A stretch of DNA of 64,000 nt from Desulfosporosinus lacus DSM 15449 (GCF_900129935.1 NZ_FQXJ01000005.1:186001-250000); one strand, 5' to 3'. Counted from the stretch's first letter, positions 40,372-50,003 are shown. The notes: generated by a model not told the origin, from the letters alone. Program-made: numbers and translations.

Positions 40372-41538
40372 TTAATTTATTTTTTCGTACGTGCCCCATA
40401 CCTGTGGCTGTTTATTGAGGATCATACATTTGCCTTTGGCCCAGACAGAATCGACCTGCAGGTCTTCATCAAGCACTACCAGGTCAGCGTCATAGCCTGC
40501 GCGAATCATCCCTTTGTTTGTAAGGCGCAGTACGTTTGCTGCATTGGCTGTAATTGTACGCAAGGCTGCCTCCAAAGGAATTTCGTGTTGCATGACTGAA
40601 CTTCTAATATCACGCCATAAAACTTCTACTGAACCGACTCCCATGCCAATAAGTATGCCTGCTTCGTTGTATCTAGGCATACCTCCATTCCCGTCTGAGG
40701 TTACGGTGATCCTATCATTAAGAAGTTGCCGTTGGTACAACATTTTTAAGACTGACGGCACCTGCAATTCAACTGGAAAATCGTCACACCCTGCCGTGAG
40801 ATCGATATGCCCTCCTGCTAAAAGAAACTGAATCCCTTGTTCTAGTAAAGTATGAGTTCGATTAATATGAGTGGGTATAAATTGAGTAATAGGGATATCT
40901 GTTTTATCTAATATTTCCCATATAGGTTGTAAACCTTGTTTCCCCTCTCCTAGATGAACGTGAACGACTCCTGCTTTTCCTCCGAGCATTCCGCCAACTC
41001 TAGCTTCTGCCGCTAAATGCTCAAGTTCACTGATTTGAGGTTGTGCCGAACGATGATCAGAAATAGCTATTTCCCCGGCACCAATGACCTTTGAAATCAA
41101 GACTAGGTCTTGTTCTAAGGTTGGCAAAAGTGTTCTCATGGGAACTCGGTAGCCCCCACTATAGATATAGGTGCTTATTCCCTCTTCCTGGAGTGCATTA
41201 GCTTTAACCAAAAGCTCTGACATAGAGCGTGATACGGAATCTGTCCCCAGACAACCAACGACGGTTGTTGTTCCAGCACGAGTTATTTGAGAAAGTTGAA
41301 GTTCCGGAGTACGCGAAGCAGGTCCCGCTTCGCCCCCTCCTCCACATATATGTACATGAGCATCTATAAAACCTGGGACCAGTGTCTTACCTTGAAGGTC
41401 GATTACTTCCCCTTCTGCAAAATCAGGCAGTCTCAGATTTTTACCGACTGCAGCAATGCTAATTCCAACAATCAACAAGTTCGAATCATCAGTATACTCA
41501 GGACAGTAAATTTTGGCGTTCTTAAGAAGTACCCACAC
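40372..41538 (-). CDS. iadA: beta-aspartyl-peptidase (isoaspartyl dipeptidase)
   Basis: The 388-residue amidohydrolase shows the metal site GFIDAHVHICGGGGEAGP near residue 60 and later FIPTHINRTHTLLEQGI and VTSDGNGGMPRYNEAG, all typical of IadA. GTG 41538 follows GGGGAGAGG and is chosen over the longer frame from 41556. The enzyme cleaves isoaspartyl dipeptides from protein damage. It diverges from spoVB. Confidence 0.85.
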   Translation of the reverse strand: MWVLLKNAKIYCPEYTDDSNLLIVGISIAAVGKNLRLPDFAEGEVIDLQGKTLVPGFIDAHVHICGGGGEAGPASRTPELQLSQITRAGTTTVVGCLGTDSVSRSMSELLVKANALQEEGISTYIYSGGYRVPMRTLLPTLEQDLVLISKVIGAGEIAISDHRSAQPQISELEHLAAEARVGGMLGGKAGVVHVHLGEGKQGLQPIWEILDKTDIPITQFIPTHINRTHTLLEQGIQFLLAGGHIDLTAGCDDFPVELQVPSVLKMLYQRQLLNDRITVTSDGNGGMPRYNEAGILIGMGVGSVEVLWRDIRSSVMQHEIPLEAALRTITANAANVLRLTNKGMIRAGYDADLVVLDEDLQVDSVWAKGKCMILNKQPQVWGTYEKIN

Positions 41539-41718
41539 TTTTACCTCTCCCCTCACGAGGTATAATGCCCCAATCCTGGTTCAATATTCCATGCATTTAA
41601 CATTTCTTCATCGTGGGCCAAAATCCTTTATGCCTAGTAATCACTCCGAAAATTTCCTAAGCATTTCTTTTTTTCCGCAAGCATATGGTTATATATAACT
41701 CAGATTAGGGAGGGTTAC

Positions 41719-43263
41719 ATGGCGAGAAGGACCTTTGTCTACGGTGCAGTTATACTTTTAGGAGCAAATTTGTTAAACCGCCTGTTGGGCTTCGCCTACC
41801 AATATTTAATAATGATAAATATTGGAGGTGAAGCCTATGGTTTGTTTAATATGGTATTTCCTATGTACATGATGGCTCTTGTTGTTACAACAGCGGGTAT
41901 TCCACTCGCAATTGCCAAAATGGTTTCCGAAGAAGTATCTCTTGGACGTATTTCTGATGCCCAATCCATCTTCCGTTTAGCCCTTTGGCTCCTCAGCATT
42001 TCAGGAGCCTTCGTATCAATTTCTCTCTATTTCCTTTCCCCTTATATAGCTCACAAGATCTTTTCTGACCCAAGAGTGATTAACGTCTTTCTCATATGCA
42101 CTCCTGCAATTTTTATCGTTTCTGTATCATCAGTCTTCCGGGGATATTTTCAAGGTTTACAGAATATGGTTCCCACGGCTGTAAGCCAAATTTGCGAACA
42201 GATAATTCGAGTGGCAGTCGGATATGCGGCAGCTCTTAGACTTTTGAATTATGGTGTAGAATGGGCTGCAGCAGGATTAGCACTAGGCATGTTAGCTGGC
42301 GAATTCGTCGGATTGATCGCTATTATTATCCAATATTGGAGGGCAAAACTTAAAGTCACACGAGACAATCAGGCAAGAACTTTTTCCTCACGCCAAATAT
42401 TAATCAAATTATGGAAATTAGCTTCGCCTGTTACCGTTGGAAGACTGCTGTCTACGGGTTTGTCTTCATTAGATGCAATAATCATCCCTCTTCGTCTTCA
42501 AGTAGCGGGATATTCTGCACGAGAAGCAGTAACCTTATTTGGACAGCTTGGTGGTTCTGCTTTTACACTGCTTACCTTTCCCAGTGTCTTTACATTTGCC
42601 TTAGCAACCTCACTGGTACCTGCCATATCTGAAGCAACCGTAAGACGACAATTAAACGTCGTCCGAGCACGCAGCGCTGAAGCCATTCGTTTAACGATCT
42701 TAATTGGAATTCCTTGCCTTATTATTCTCTTTTATTTTGCTCGTCCATTGACCGCGTTTTTCAAGAGTTCAGAAATTGCACCAATCTTGCGTGTGTTAGC
42801 TTTTGGAGGGATATTTTCTTACGTACAACAAACCACAACGGGAATTTTGCAAGGAATCGGAAAAGTTCATCTTCCAGTTGTCCATTCCATCATTGGGGCT
42901 GTCATTCGCATCCCCTTGCTCATCTACCTTACAGGTCTCCCCCATTGGGGTCTGCGTGGAACTGCATGGGCATATGCATTTGGTTATTTTATAATGGCTG
43001 TCTTAAATATCGCGGCAATTTCAAGGTACACGGGAATGCCTTTAGATCTTCAACGATTTGTTCTCCAACCAGTTTTTGGCGGAGTAGGTATGCTTCTCAT
43101 ATTTCAATTTTTGGATCCGTTCTTTAGCAGCCATCCTTTAGGGTATCCCATTGAATTTTTAGTTGGAATAGTCGTTTATGGTACAATTCTATTATTTAAT
43201 GGCGGCGTCACCTTTGCCGATCTAAGACGACTGCCATGGATCGGAAAGTTTCTTCCGCCCTAA
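41719..43263 (+). CDS. spoVB: stage V sporulation protein B, MATE/MviN-like flippase
   Basis: A 514-residue polytopic membrane protein with about fourteen hydrophobic segments; the opening FVYGAVILLGANLLNRLLGF and the block MVFPMYMMALVVTTAGIPLA, then IAKMVSEE are characteristic of SpoVB in the polysaccharide transport/MOP superfamily. It works in spore cortex formation, probably as a lipid-linked precursor flippase. GGGAGGG precedes ATG 41719. Its stop overlaps the convergent small membrane gene by 4 bases. Confidence 0.88.
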   Translation: MARRTFVYGAVILLGANLLNRLLGFAYQYLIMINIGGEAYGLFNMVFPMYMMALVVTTAGIPLAIAKMVSEEVSLGRISDAQSIFRLALWLLSISGAFVSISLYFLSPYIAHKIFSDPRVINVFLICTPAIFIVSVSSVFRGYFQGLQNMVPTAVSQICEQIIRVAVGYAAALRLLNYGVEWAAAGLALGMLAGEFVGLIAIIIQYWRAKLKVTRDNQARTFSSRQILIKLWKLASPVTVGRLLSTGLSSLDAIIIPLRLQVAGYSAREAVTLFGQLGGSAFTLLTFPSVFTFALATSLVPAISEATVRRQLNVVRARSAEAIRLTILIGIPCLIILFYFARPLTAFFKSSEIAPILRVLAFGGIFSYVQQTTTGILQGIGKVHLPVVHSIIGAVIRIPLLIYLTGLPHWGLRGTAWAYAFGYFIMAVLNIAAISRYTGMPLDLQRFVLQPVFGGVGMLLIFQFLDPFFSSHPLGYPIEFLVGIVVYGTILLFNGGVTFADLRRLPWIGKFLPP

Positions 43264-43523
43264 AATTTATTCCACAATCGACGAATTTGGTTTCCCCATT
43301 GCCAATAAGATAAAACAAATGTCACAAGAACAACTAATAATGCCAAAATCTTGTAAACAAAATATACTTTTATGACAGTTAAAAAAACCATTCCGAGTCC
43401 TAATATAGCAGGAATTGTTAATAATTTAAATATTGAACGTTTATCCTTCTTATTTCGGAATCCTGGATAGGAGAAAACGATCGCAAATAATATAAAATAA
43501 AATATAAACGTGCCAATTATCAT
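43260..43523 (-). CDS. small membrane protein, 87 aa
   Basis: Three hydrophobic segments (MIIGTFIFYFILFAIVFSY, LLTIPAILGLGMVFLTVIKV, ILALLVVLVTFVLSYWQW) with a basic loop after the first. No known family. It converges on spoVB with tail overlap. GGAGGAAGC precedes its start. Confidence 0.6.
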   Translation of the reverse strand: MIIGTFIFYFILFAIVFSYPGFRNKKDKRSIFKLLTIPAILGLGMVFLTVIKVYFVYKILALLVVLVTFVLSYWQWGNQIRRLWNKF

Positions 43524-43642
43524 TTAAGCTTCCTCCATTAGTAAAAACACAATAACTATCCATTATTTATGCACTATAAACATTGAAGCATATGTGAATA
43601 CTACAATTGTGTCAGTAGATAGAGTTGAGAGGAGATGTGTTT

Positions 43643-43867
43643 ATGAGTCGCAGAAATAGAAATAGTGGAATTTTACCGGAATCGGTGTTGGAGCAATTCA
43701 AATGGGAAGTTGCAGATGAACTAGGTATAAGCTCAAAAATTAAGAGTCAAGGTTGGGAAAACATGACCTCTCGAGAATGCGGTCATGTCGGAGGACGAAT
43801 TGGTGGAAGCATGGTTAAAACCATGATCCGCAGAGCAAAAGAATCCTTAAATGAGACTTCCTTATAA
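43643..43867 (+). CDS. small acid-soluble spore protein, alpha/beta type
   Basis: The 74-residue product has the family's ESVLEQFKWEVADELGI and the GPR-adjacent part, then the second block GGRIGGSMVKTMIRRAKESL. SASPs coat DNA in the spore core and are degraded on germination. ATG 43643 follows AGAGGAGATG; the TTG at 43625 would add residues absent from the family. Expression in the forespore is expected by analogy. Confidence 0.85.
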   Translation: MSRRNRNSGILPESVLEQFKWEVADELGISSKIKSQGWENMTSRECGHVGGRIGGSMVKTMIRRAKESLNETSL

Positions 43868-43876
43868 TCAATAGGT

Positions 43877-43907
43877 AAAGGAGTACAGAAATAATCTGTA
43901 CTCCTTT
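43877..43907. terminator. bidirectional terminator between ssp and surE
   Basis: AAAGGAGTACAG and CTGTACTCCTTT pair perfectly around a 7-base loop. It serves both the rightward SASP gene and the leftward surE gene. Confidence 0.85.
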
Positions 43908-43909
43908 AA

Positions 43910-44689
43910 TTATACCCCGTTATCGAGCAAACTGTTGGATGTGTTAAAATATTTTTTCCAAGGTTCAATCCCTTTAAAATCCGTCAAATCACTATGCATT
44001 GGAGTAATCGAAATAAAATCTTCTTGGATCGCTCTTAAATCCGTATCATCTTCAAGATCTTCTGCCCTATTGCCACATTGCCAATAATAAGCACGCCCAT
44101 GAGGATCAACTCTTCGCTCAAACACATTGTCATAAATAGCCTTACCAAGTCTTGTCACTTTAACTCCAGCCCACTTAGACTGAGGTTTGCCCGGAAAGTT
44201 TATATTCAATAAGCCTTTCTTATGACACTTAATGATATAATCTAAATGCTTTGCTAAATAGACTGCAGACGGTTCGAAATCCGTAAATTGATAGTTTGCT
44301 AAAGAAACAGCTAATGAAGGAACGCCCAGTATTACTCCTTCCATGGCCGCTGAAACTGTTCCAGAGTAAAAAACATCTGTTCCTAAGTTAGAGCCTTGGT
44401 TAATTCCCGAAATAAGCAGATCCGGCTTATTAATAAGCCCTCCTTGGATAGCAAGTTTAACACAATCAGAAGGCGTACCGCTAACGGCAAATCCCTTTTG
44501 ATGGCTGTCAAGATCATGTTCTGTTACAAACAAAGGATGAAACAAGGTTATAGAGTGGCCCGTGGCAGAACGCTCACTTTCTGGAGCAACAATACTAATA
44601 TCATGCTCTGTCAGGGATCGAAGTGAACGATATAATGTTTGAATACCAGAGGCATGATATCCATCATCATTTGTCAGTAAAATATGCAT
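43910..44689 (-). CDS. surE: 5'/3'-nucleotidase SurE
   Basis: This 259-residue protein begins MHILLTNDDGYHASGIQTLY with the SurE metal site DD, then VAPESERSATGHSITL and LISGINQGSNLGTDVFYSGT. It is a metal-dependent nucleoside monophosphatase. It is the last gene of the leftward group that includes ypmA-like and folE genes (14-17 base gaps), and ends at a bidirectional terminator. Confidence 0.93.
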   Translation of the reverse strand: MHILLTNDDGYHASGIQTLYRSLRSLTEHDISIVAPESERSATGHSITLFHPLFVTEHDLDSHQKGFAVSGTPSDCVKLAIQGGLINKPDLLISGINQGSNLGTDVFYSGTVSAAMEGVILGVPSLAVSLANYQFTDFEPSAVYLAKHLDYIIKCHKKGLLNINFPGKPQSKWAGVKVTRLGKAIYDNVFERRVDPHGRAYYWQCGNRAEDLEDDTDLRAIQEDFISITPMHSDLTDFKGIEPWKKYFNTSNSLLDNGV

Positions 44690-44702
44690 ATAATTCCTCC
44701 GA

Positions 44703-44894
44703 TTATTCTACTTCGTAAACAGAAATAACCATTTTATCTTCTTTTTTAGTTAACCCAAACATTAAGTGATGTCCCTTGAGGTTTTTATTTAAAAAATCAA
44801 CCACTTTATATAGTTCACCATTCACACTTAAGCGTTGTGAGGCAATAAGTTCTATCTTTCCTTGACGATCAGACGGGTTTATATTGTCATTCAC
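44703..44894 (-). CDS. DUF4264/YpmA-like protein, 63 aa
   Basis: The product reads GKIELIASQRLSVNGELYKV, then VDFLNKNLKGHHLMFGLTKK and VISVYEVE, close to the YpmA family (DUF4264) as I remember it, with the NLMFGL-type block. Function is unknown. It sits between folE and surE in the same direction. Confidence 0.7.
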   Translation of the reverse strand: MNDNINPSDRQGKIELIASQRLSVNGELYKVVDFLNKNLKGHHLMFGLTKKEDKMVISVYEVE

Positions 44895-44911
44895 CCAAAA
44901 TTACCTCTTTC

Positions 44912-45484
44912 TTAGCGTCTGTGTCCCTGAATTAATGAAAATGCTTCCGATCTAGTGATAGGGTTTGTCTTAAATATCCCACGTACGGCAGACGTTAATG
45001 TTTGTGATCCTGCTTTCTTAACCCCTCGCATAGTCATACACATATGCTCTGCTTCAATAACCACCAAAACGCCCAGCGGGGCAAGTTTTGCCATAATAGC
45101 ATCTGCGATCTCAGACGTTAAACGTTCTTGAAGTTGTGGTCTGCGTGCAAACCCTTCAACTACACGAGCGAATTTTGATAAACCTGTTATCTTACCTTTT
45201 CTCGGGATATAAGCGACATGGGCCTTGCCGTAAAATGGGACAAGGTGATGTTCGCACATGGAATAAACCGGTATATCCTTCACGATAACCATCTCTTCGT
45301 GTTCTTCTGAAAATTGAACATTCAAATGATAACCAGGGTCTTCATGTAAACCGCTAAATACTTCAGCATACATTTTAGCCACACGCTTTGGTGTATCCCG
45401 TAACCCTTCGCGTTCAGGATCTTCCCCAATAGCTTCTAAAATCATGTAAACAGCTTGCTCAATCTTTTGTAAATCCATCCCCAT
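44912..45484 (-). CDS. folE: GTP cyclohydrolase I
   Basis: The 190-residue enzyme has the zinc-binding CEHH in [39 protein letters not shown], and [20 protein letters not shown]. It converts GTP to dihydroneopterin triphosphate, the first step of both folate and preQ0/queuosine synthesis. It lies 50 bases after queE in the same direction, so here it probably feeds the queuosine pathway. Confidence 0.95.
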   Translation of the reverse strand: MGMDLQKIEQAVYMILEAIGEDPEREGLRDTPKRVAKMYAEVFSGLHEDPGYHLNVQFSEEHEEMVIVKDIPVYSMCEHHLVPFYGKAHVAYIPRKGKITGLSKFARVVEGFARRPQLQERLTSEIADAIMAKLAPLGVLVVIEAEHMCMTMRGVKKAGSQTLTSAVRGIFKTNPITRSEAFSLIQGHRR

Positions 45485-45533
45485 AATTCTTTTCTCCTTT
45501 ACTCTATATGGTCCTTCATTAGATTTAACTTAA

Positions 45534-46265
45534 CTATAGTTGTCCCATAAATACATGTGTTTGAGGAATAACTCTTACGTTAGTAAGTTTCTTAAGAAAA
45601 AAACTTTGCCATTCTAGAAGTTGATAAGGTTTAGGGGTATTTATCTCATTTGTTGCTGTTACTGGTTGTAAGATTGTTGGGAGCAGAGGATCTACCGCCA
45701 CAATTAAATCACGAGCGTACTGGAGTTCCGTAAGACTGGTTTCTTGATGAACAACAATTTTGACAAAGACTTCTTTTTGAAGACTGGAGCGCAGAAAAGA
45801 CTCATGAACATCCCAGAAGCTTTGACCATCAAATGGCAGCTTAATATCCATACTTATTATATCAACCCAAGGTAGGATCTTATGAAGCTGCTCAGGTAAT
45901 GTTCCATTAGTTTCAAGGTATATCTTAATGCCTTTCTCTCTCAAAAAAGGTAAGATTGCTCGTAATTCGTTAACCCACAAAAGTGGCTCCCCTCCTGTGA
46001 TACTCAAAGAATGATGAAGAGAAAAATCATAAATTTGCAACAACTTTATAAGTTTTTCAATTGGAACAGGGTTTTCAGACATGTTAAAAACTCCCGACCC
46101 TGCTTCCGTCTCCATGCGCAATTGTTGGGGTGCTGTTGTCACCGTATCACAATATGGACACCTTAAATTACAGTTTGGCAAGCGAAGAAAAATTTGCCTT
46201 ACTCCAACATAAGGGCCTTCCCCTTGAATTGAAGAGAATATTTCCGTAACTGGCAACTTAAGCAT
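45534..46265 (-). CDS. queE: 7-carboxy-7-deazaguanine synthase (radical SAM)
   Basis: The 243-residue protein opens TEIFSSIQGEGPYVGVRQIF and has the radical SAM motif CNLRCPYC near residue 33 (C-x3-C-x2-C), then SLSITGGEPLLWVNEL. QueE turns 6-carboxytetrahydropterin into CDG. Its start codon overlaps the DUF366 gene's stop (45534-46265 adjoining 46265), so the genes are coupled in order queD, queC, DUF366, queE, folE. Confidence 0.92.
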   Translation of the reverse strand: MLKLPVTEIFSSIQGEGPYVGVRQIFLRLPNCNLRCPYCDTVTTAPQQLRMETEAGSGVFNMSENPVPIEKLIKLLQIYDFSLHHSLSITGGEPLLWVNELRAILPFLREKGIKIYLETNGTLPEQLHKILPWVDIISMDIKLPFDGQSFWDVHESFLRSSLQKEVFVKIVVHQETSLTELQYARDLIVAVDPLLPTILQPVTATNEINTPKPYQLLEWQSFFLKKLTNVRVIPQTHVFMGQL

Positions 46266-46822
46266 TACGAAACCCCTCGCACTTTACAACGCGCAAGACG
46301 CATAGAAAGAACCTCATCACAATAATGTTTGGCAACGCTCTCTCCAAATCCTAATACATCTTGAATCCGGAAATCACCTAAGCCTATGGTTGGAATGGGT
46401 GTATTCAGCTTGGAAACATTAAGCCCGCAATGAATCATACTAGACACTGGTGAAAGGGTGCTAATACTTACAGAAAGCTTTTTATCTTCTTCATAAAGAT
46501 CATCCCCACTCCGACTTAGGGTCTTCACCCCAAATTTTTCAAGTTCTTCCTTGATTGTAGCGATGAGCAGGCGTTGCCGAATAATTGCCTTTTCTAAATC
46601 CATATCAAAATGTTCTACAATAAAATGCAACATGTCTTCGCTGTAAATCCAATCCTTAGCCAAGACATCCTCCATGTCTACCATCTCGTTTTGCTCTACA
46701 CGGCAGGAGCCACGGAATACACTTATACTGTCCCCCATTAAACCAAAATTTTTATAGGCAAATAAAGACTGAAGTTGGCTGCCATCGTAATTTAGGAGTT
46801 TGTGCTCTATAAAGTATTTCAT
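46265..46822 (-). CDS. DUF366 family protein in the queuosine operon
   Basis: The 185-residue protein matches the DUF366 pattern as I recall it: LNYDGSQLQSLFAYKNFGLM, GDSISVFRGSCRVE, MLHFIVEHFDMDLEKAIIRQ and RLLIATIKEEL. Its function is unknown. It lies inside the queuosine operon, overlapping queE by one base and 46 bases downstream of queC. The C-terminal part has CDEVLSMRLARCKVRG. Genetic placement suggests a role in preQ0 or queuosine metabolism (inference). Confidence 0.75.
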   Translation of the reverse strand: MKYFIEHKLLNYDGSQLQSLFAYKNFGLMGDSISVFRGSCRVEQNEMVDMEDVLAKDWIYSEDMLHFIVEHFDMDLEKAIIRQRLLIATIKEELEKFGVKTLSRSGDDLYEEDKKLSVSISTLSPVSSMIHCGLNVSKLNTPIPTIGLGDFRIQDVLGFGESVAKHYCDEVLSMRLARCKVRGVS

Positions 46823-46868
46823 TAAAATTCCCTCTCTTCTGGGTCTCTGGTCAGATCTTTAAAAACTA

Positions 46869-47570
46869 TTATTTATGATCTATTTCAAATAATTCTCTTA
46901 CCAGTTCTTCTGCATCGTTCTTAAGCAGGGCTCGTTTTAAACGTTGACAACTCTCACACTGTCCACAAACTTTATTTCCACTTTCGTAACAGCTCCAAAT
47001 ATAGTGAAATGGAACGTTCAAGCGCAACCCTTCTCTAACAATTTCCTTTTTTTCGTAAACCGAAGTAGGGCTGACAACGGTCACATTATTTTGCGTAGAA
47101 AAGGTCAAACATCGGTTTACAGCTTTAATAAATTCCAGGGAGTTATCCGGAAAGGTTGCAGCCTCTTCCCTGTTAAAACCAGTGATTATAACTGGGTGGT
47201 CGCCCATATTTTCGCCAAAAACAGCCGCAATATTCAGAAATAAACCATTGCGATTGGGAACCCATACCTGACGTGCACTTTCTAACGCCTGGCCTTGAAG
47301 ATCATCTAGTTTGTTATATTCTATCAAGGGCAAATTTTCAGAACGATTAACAAGAGCGGAGTGAGTCTGATCCTGCAAAAAAGGTATTGGAATAACCTGA
47401 TGCGCAATGTTATAGTACTCTGCAATCTTTCGCGAAGCAGAGATTTCATTCCTGCTTGCCCTTTGTCCATAGTCGATGGTAAGTGCTAAATCAATACTGT
47501 CCTTTTCCAAATAGAGCGCTAAGGCAACAGTTGAATCTAAACCACCTGAAAGCAAAACTATTCCCGCCAT
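46869..47570 (-). CDS. queC: 7-cyano-7-deazaguanine synthase
   Basis: This 233-residue enzyme has the PP-loop SGGLDSTVALALYLEK near residue 7 and the zinc-binding end CYESGNKVCGQCESCQRLKR. QueC makes preQ0 from CDG using ATP and ammonia. It starts 3 bases after the queD stop. Confidence 0.95.
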   Translation of the reverse strand: MAGIVLLSGGLDSTVALALYLEKDSIDLALTIDYGQRASRNEISASRKIAEYYNIAHQVIPIPFLQDQTHSALVNRSENLPLIEYNKLDDLQGQALESARQVWVPNRNGLFLNIAAVFGENMGDHPVIITGFNREEAATFPDNSLEFIKAVNRCLTFSTQNNVTVVSPTSVYEKKEIVREGLRLNVPFHYIWSCYESGNKVCGQCESCQRLKRALLKNDAEELVRELFEIDHK

Positions 47571-47573
47571 TTT

Positions 47574-47951
47574 TTAATCCTCCTTAAAAATGGCCCATGT
47601 ATCAGGGGATTCAAAGACTTTTACCCACGCCAAGCGCTTATCCTCTAAGACCAAATCCCTTTTGAATTCCAAAAACAAAAACTGGGCTAGGTTTTCTGCT
47701 GTAGGATTGACTCCTTCAGGACCAAAAGAAGTTAAGTTATTTAACAAACCATGATCCAGTGATTTAAGCGTTTTACGTATGCTCTGCTTAACTTCCTTAA
47801 AATCTATCAACATCCCTAAATGATCCAATTGTTTACCGGCGATACAAACCTCTACATCCCATCGATGACCATGTAAATTAGAACAATCACCATCATAATC
47901 CCTGATAAAATGAGCAGCATCAAAGTGCGCTCGAACACATACCTGAAACAT
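47574..47951 (-). CDS. queD: 6-carboxy-5,6,7,8-tetrahydropterin synthase
   Basis: A 125-residue protein with the zinc histidines in FDAAHFIRDYDGDCSNLHGH and the later AENLAQFLFLEFKRDL, as in QueD. It converts dihydroneopterin triphosphate to CPH4. ATG 47951 follows AAGGAGCG; the reading that starts at 48044 adds 31 hydrophobic residues without family support. It is the first gene of the queuosine operon. I see no preQ1 riboswitch in the leader. Confidence 0.9.
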   Translation of the reverse strand: MFQVCVRAHFDAAHFIRDYDGDCSNLHGHRWDVEVCIAGKQLDHLGMLIDFKEVKQSIRKTLKSLDHGLLNNLTSFGPEGVNPTAENLAQFLFLEFKRDLVLEDKRLAWVKVFESPDTWAIFKED

Positions 47952-48094
47952 TTCGCGCTCCTTATTAGACAAATTACATTCTATTTTACCATTATTATTT
48001 ACAAAAGAAAAATGAAATATCAAAAAATATACTGTTGCCATCATCGCCGTCGATTTTGAGCTGATACACAGCTGAACTTTCTGATTGATACGAG

Positions 48095-48123
48095 AAAAGA
48101 GAAGGGTCTCTCCCTTCTCTTTT
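48095..48123 (-). terminator. terminator of the TPR protein gene
   Basis: AAAAGAGAAGGG pairs with CCCTTCTCTTTT across a short loop; on the minus strand the stem ends in TTTTCTCG. It begins within the stop region of the TPR gene and precedes the queD promoter area. Confidence 0.7.
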
Positions 48124-49288
48124 ATGCTAGCTTCAATGCCTTATTAAAGCAGTCTATTGCAACCTCTGATTGGTCAATTTGGTCATAAATATTTCCCAAC
48201 AAAGCCCAACCTGCTGAATGATTTGGATCAATTTTAAGAAGTTGATTTATTAAATCTATACCTTCTTGCCAATTTCCTTTACGCGTAAGGCAAACACTTA
48301 AATTGTATAGAATTAGCGGATGATCTGGTGTCAACTCTAACGCTTCTCGATAATACTCAGATGCTTTTCTTGTCCGTCCCTGATGAACTAAGGTAAAAGC
48401 CAAATTATTAAGCAGTATCGGGTCCTTAGGATAGATGTTTTTGGCTCGTTCCAACAAGGTCAGAGCTTCTTGGGAACGGCCCAGGTTTTGATAGACAGCT
48501 GCCAGATTACTTAAACTGTCATAATGATCGGGTTCATACTTTAAGGTGTATTTGTAATATTGAATTCCTTTCTTAATCTCACCATTCTGAACATAACAGT
48601 AAGCCAGTCTGGCGGCCAAGTCTGGGGTTCCTCCATAACGAAGTGCTCTTTCATAACTGTTACAGGCGTCTTTTAACTGTTCTAGAAGTAAATGCATCTC
48701 TGCTTTCATTTCCCAATACAAGAATTCACGGGGCCGAAGTTGACAACATCCTTGAAAACACCTTAAAGCCTCGTGATATTCCTCGTGAAAAGAGTAAATC
48801 ATTCCCAGCCGATAGTTTGTTTCTGCATTTTGGGGTGCGGCTCTCATGGAGTTATCTAAGGCCTTAATTGCCTCACGCCAATCTCCCAGTTCTAGATAAC
48901 AGTCCGCAAGTAAATCCCAATACTTTGCATTCTGCGGCTTTTTGAGAATCGCTTGATCGATCTTTTCTTTGGCCTGTGGAATGAGAGCTTGCCCAAGATA
49001 ACACTTCGAAAGAAGATAGTTCTTTTCCGCTATATCCTCATCCGAGTCACTTTCCAGCTGTTCTAAATATCCTCTTGCTTCTTGTAACGCTTGGACTTCA
49101 ATTAAATAGCCGACTTCTTTAAAACGTGGTCTTGATGATTCTCGATTCAATAAATCTACCCAATTTTGGATAGCTTCATCGGTTTTACCAAACCGACGAT
49201 TCCATCTGGCTTGCATAAAACTCCACAAATACGAATTTTTTAGAGTGGGCCTTTTTTGTTTGCTATTTGAGGCCATAGGTAGATCCAT
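48122..49288 (-). CDS. tetratricopeptide repeat protein, 388 aa
   Basis: At least eight TPR units run from about residue 60 to the end, e.g. AKYWDLLADCYLELGDWREA, AETNYRLGMIYSFHEEYHEA, YDSLSNLAAVYQNLGRSQEA and SAGWALLGNIYDQIDQSEVA. No signal peptide or membrane segment, so a cytoplasmic scaffold is likely. ATG 49288 follows AGAGGTGG and is preferred over GTG 49297. Partner unknown. Confidence 0.85.
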   Translation of the reverse strand: MDLPMASNSKQKRPTLKNSYLWSFMQARWNRRFGKTDEAIQNWVDLLNRESSRPRFKEVGYLIEVQALQEARGYLEQLESDSDEDIAEKNYLLSKCYLGQALIPQAKEKIDQAILKKPQNAKYWDLLADCYLELGDWREAIKALDNSMRAAPQNAETNYRLGMIYSFHEEYHEALRCFQGCCQLRPREFLYWEMKAEMHLLLEQLKDACNSYERALRYGGTPDLAARLAYCYVQNGEIKKGIQYYKYTLKYEPDHYDSLSNLAAVYQNLGRSQEALTLLERAKNIYPKDPILLNNLAFTLVHQGRTRKASEYYREALELTPDHPLILYNLSVCLTRKGNWQEGIDLINQLLKIDPNHSAGWALLGNIYDQIDQSEVAIDCFNKALKLA

Positions 49289-49520
49289 AGCTTCCACCTC
49301 TTTTTACTTATTTTACCATATTTTAGTTCTCCTTTCGTATTGCTTTCCCCTTCTATTTAGTACATAAATCGAACGTCAAATGCCTATCAAATATGCGGTA
49401 ATTCGCATTAAGGTTTATTAATAATGCTTTTACTCGTCAGAATTCTGACTTTTACAGCTCCTGTTTGTTATTTATTCCTATTTTAAAAAATCTTGCTCAA
49501 AAAAAATGGAAAGGCGCAAT

Positions 49521-49970
49521 TTAATGCCCCTCTCCACATTGACTGCAATACCCATAAAATTTTAAGTCATGGTCCATGATTTTAAATTGATTTCGTTTAA
49601 TGATCACGGCTTCAAGAGACTCCAGCAAATCGTCATCAAATTCCGAGACATTCCCACACCCCAAGCAGATCAGATGATGGTGATGGTGATGTTCGTCTTT
49701 TCTGCTAAACTCATATCGGCTCCGCCCATCTCCGAAATCATTCTTAAGTAAAATTCCTATTTCAGCTAGAATGTCCAAGGTACGATAGACAGTTGCTAAA
49801 CCTATTTCTGGATTTTGGTGTTTTACAAGCATATACACCTCTTCAGCACTCAAATGACGATCGACATGCTCCAGAAATGTTTGTAAAATTGTCTGACGCT
49901 GAGGGGTCAACTTATAGGAGCGATTGCGCAATAAATTGCAAATACTTTCAAAGGTTTTAACTTCCTCCAT
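49521..49970 (-). CDS. fur: Fur-family metal-responsive regulator
   Basis: The 149-residue protein has the Fur HTH (YKLTPQRQTILQTFLEHVDR, HLSAEEVYMLVKHQNPEIGL, ATVYRTLDIL), a natural run of six histidines (EHHHHHHLICLGC) at the metal-binding hinge, and two zinc CxxC pairs (CLGC, CSQC). This is more Fur-like than PerR-like, though the two are hard to separate by sequence. A partial Fur box lies upstream. Confidence 0.85.
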   Translation of the reverse strand: MEEVKTFESICNLLRNRSYKLTPQRQTILQTFLEHVDRHLSAEEVYMLVKHQNPEIGLATVYRTLDILAEIGILLKNDFGDGRSRYEFSRKDEHHHHHHLICLGCGNVSEFDDDLLESLEAVIIKRNQFKIMDHDLKFYGYCSQCGEGH

Positions 49971-50003
49971 TCCCAGCCCTCCTCCATATATTACCTATTA
50001 TAT

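Noticed and set aside
47952-48094. preQ1 riboswitch ahead of queD
   Set aside because: I looked for the C-rich stem and A-rich tail of preQ1-I and found neither; the operon makes preQ0 itself and the leader is AT-rich without clear structure.
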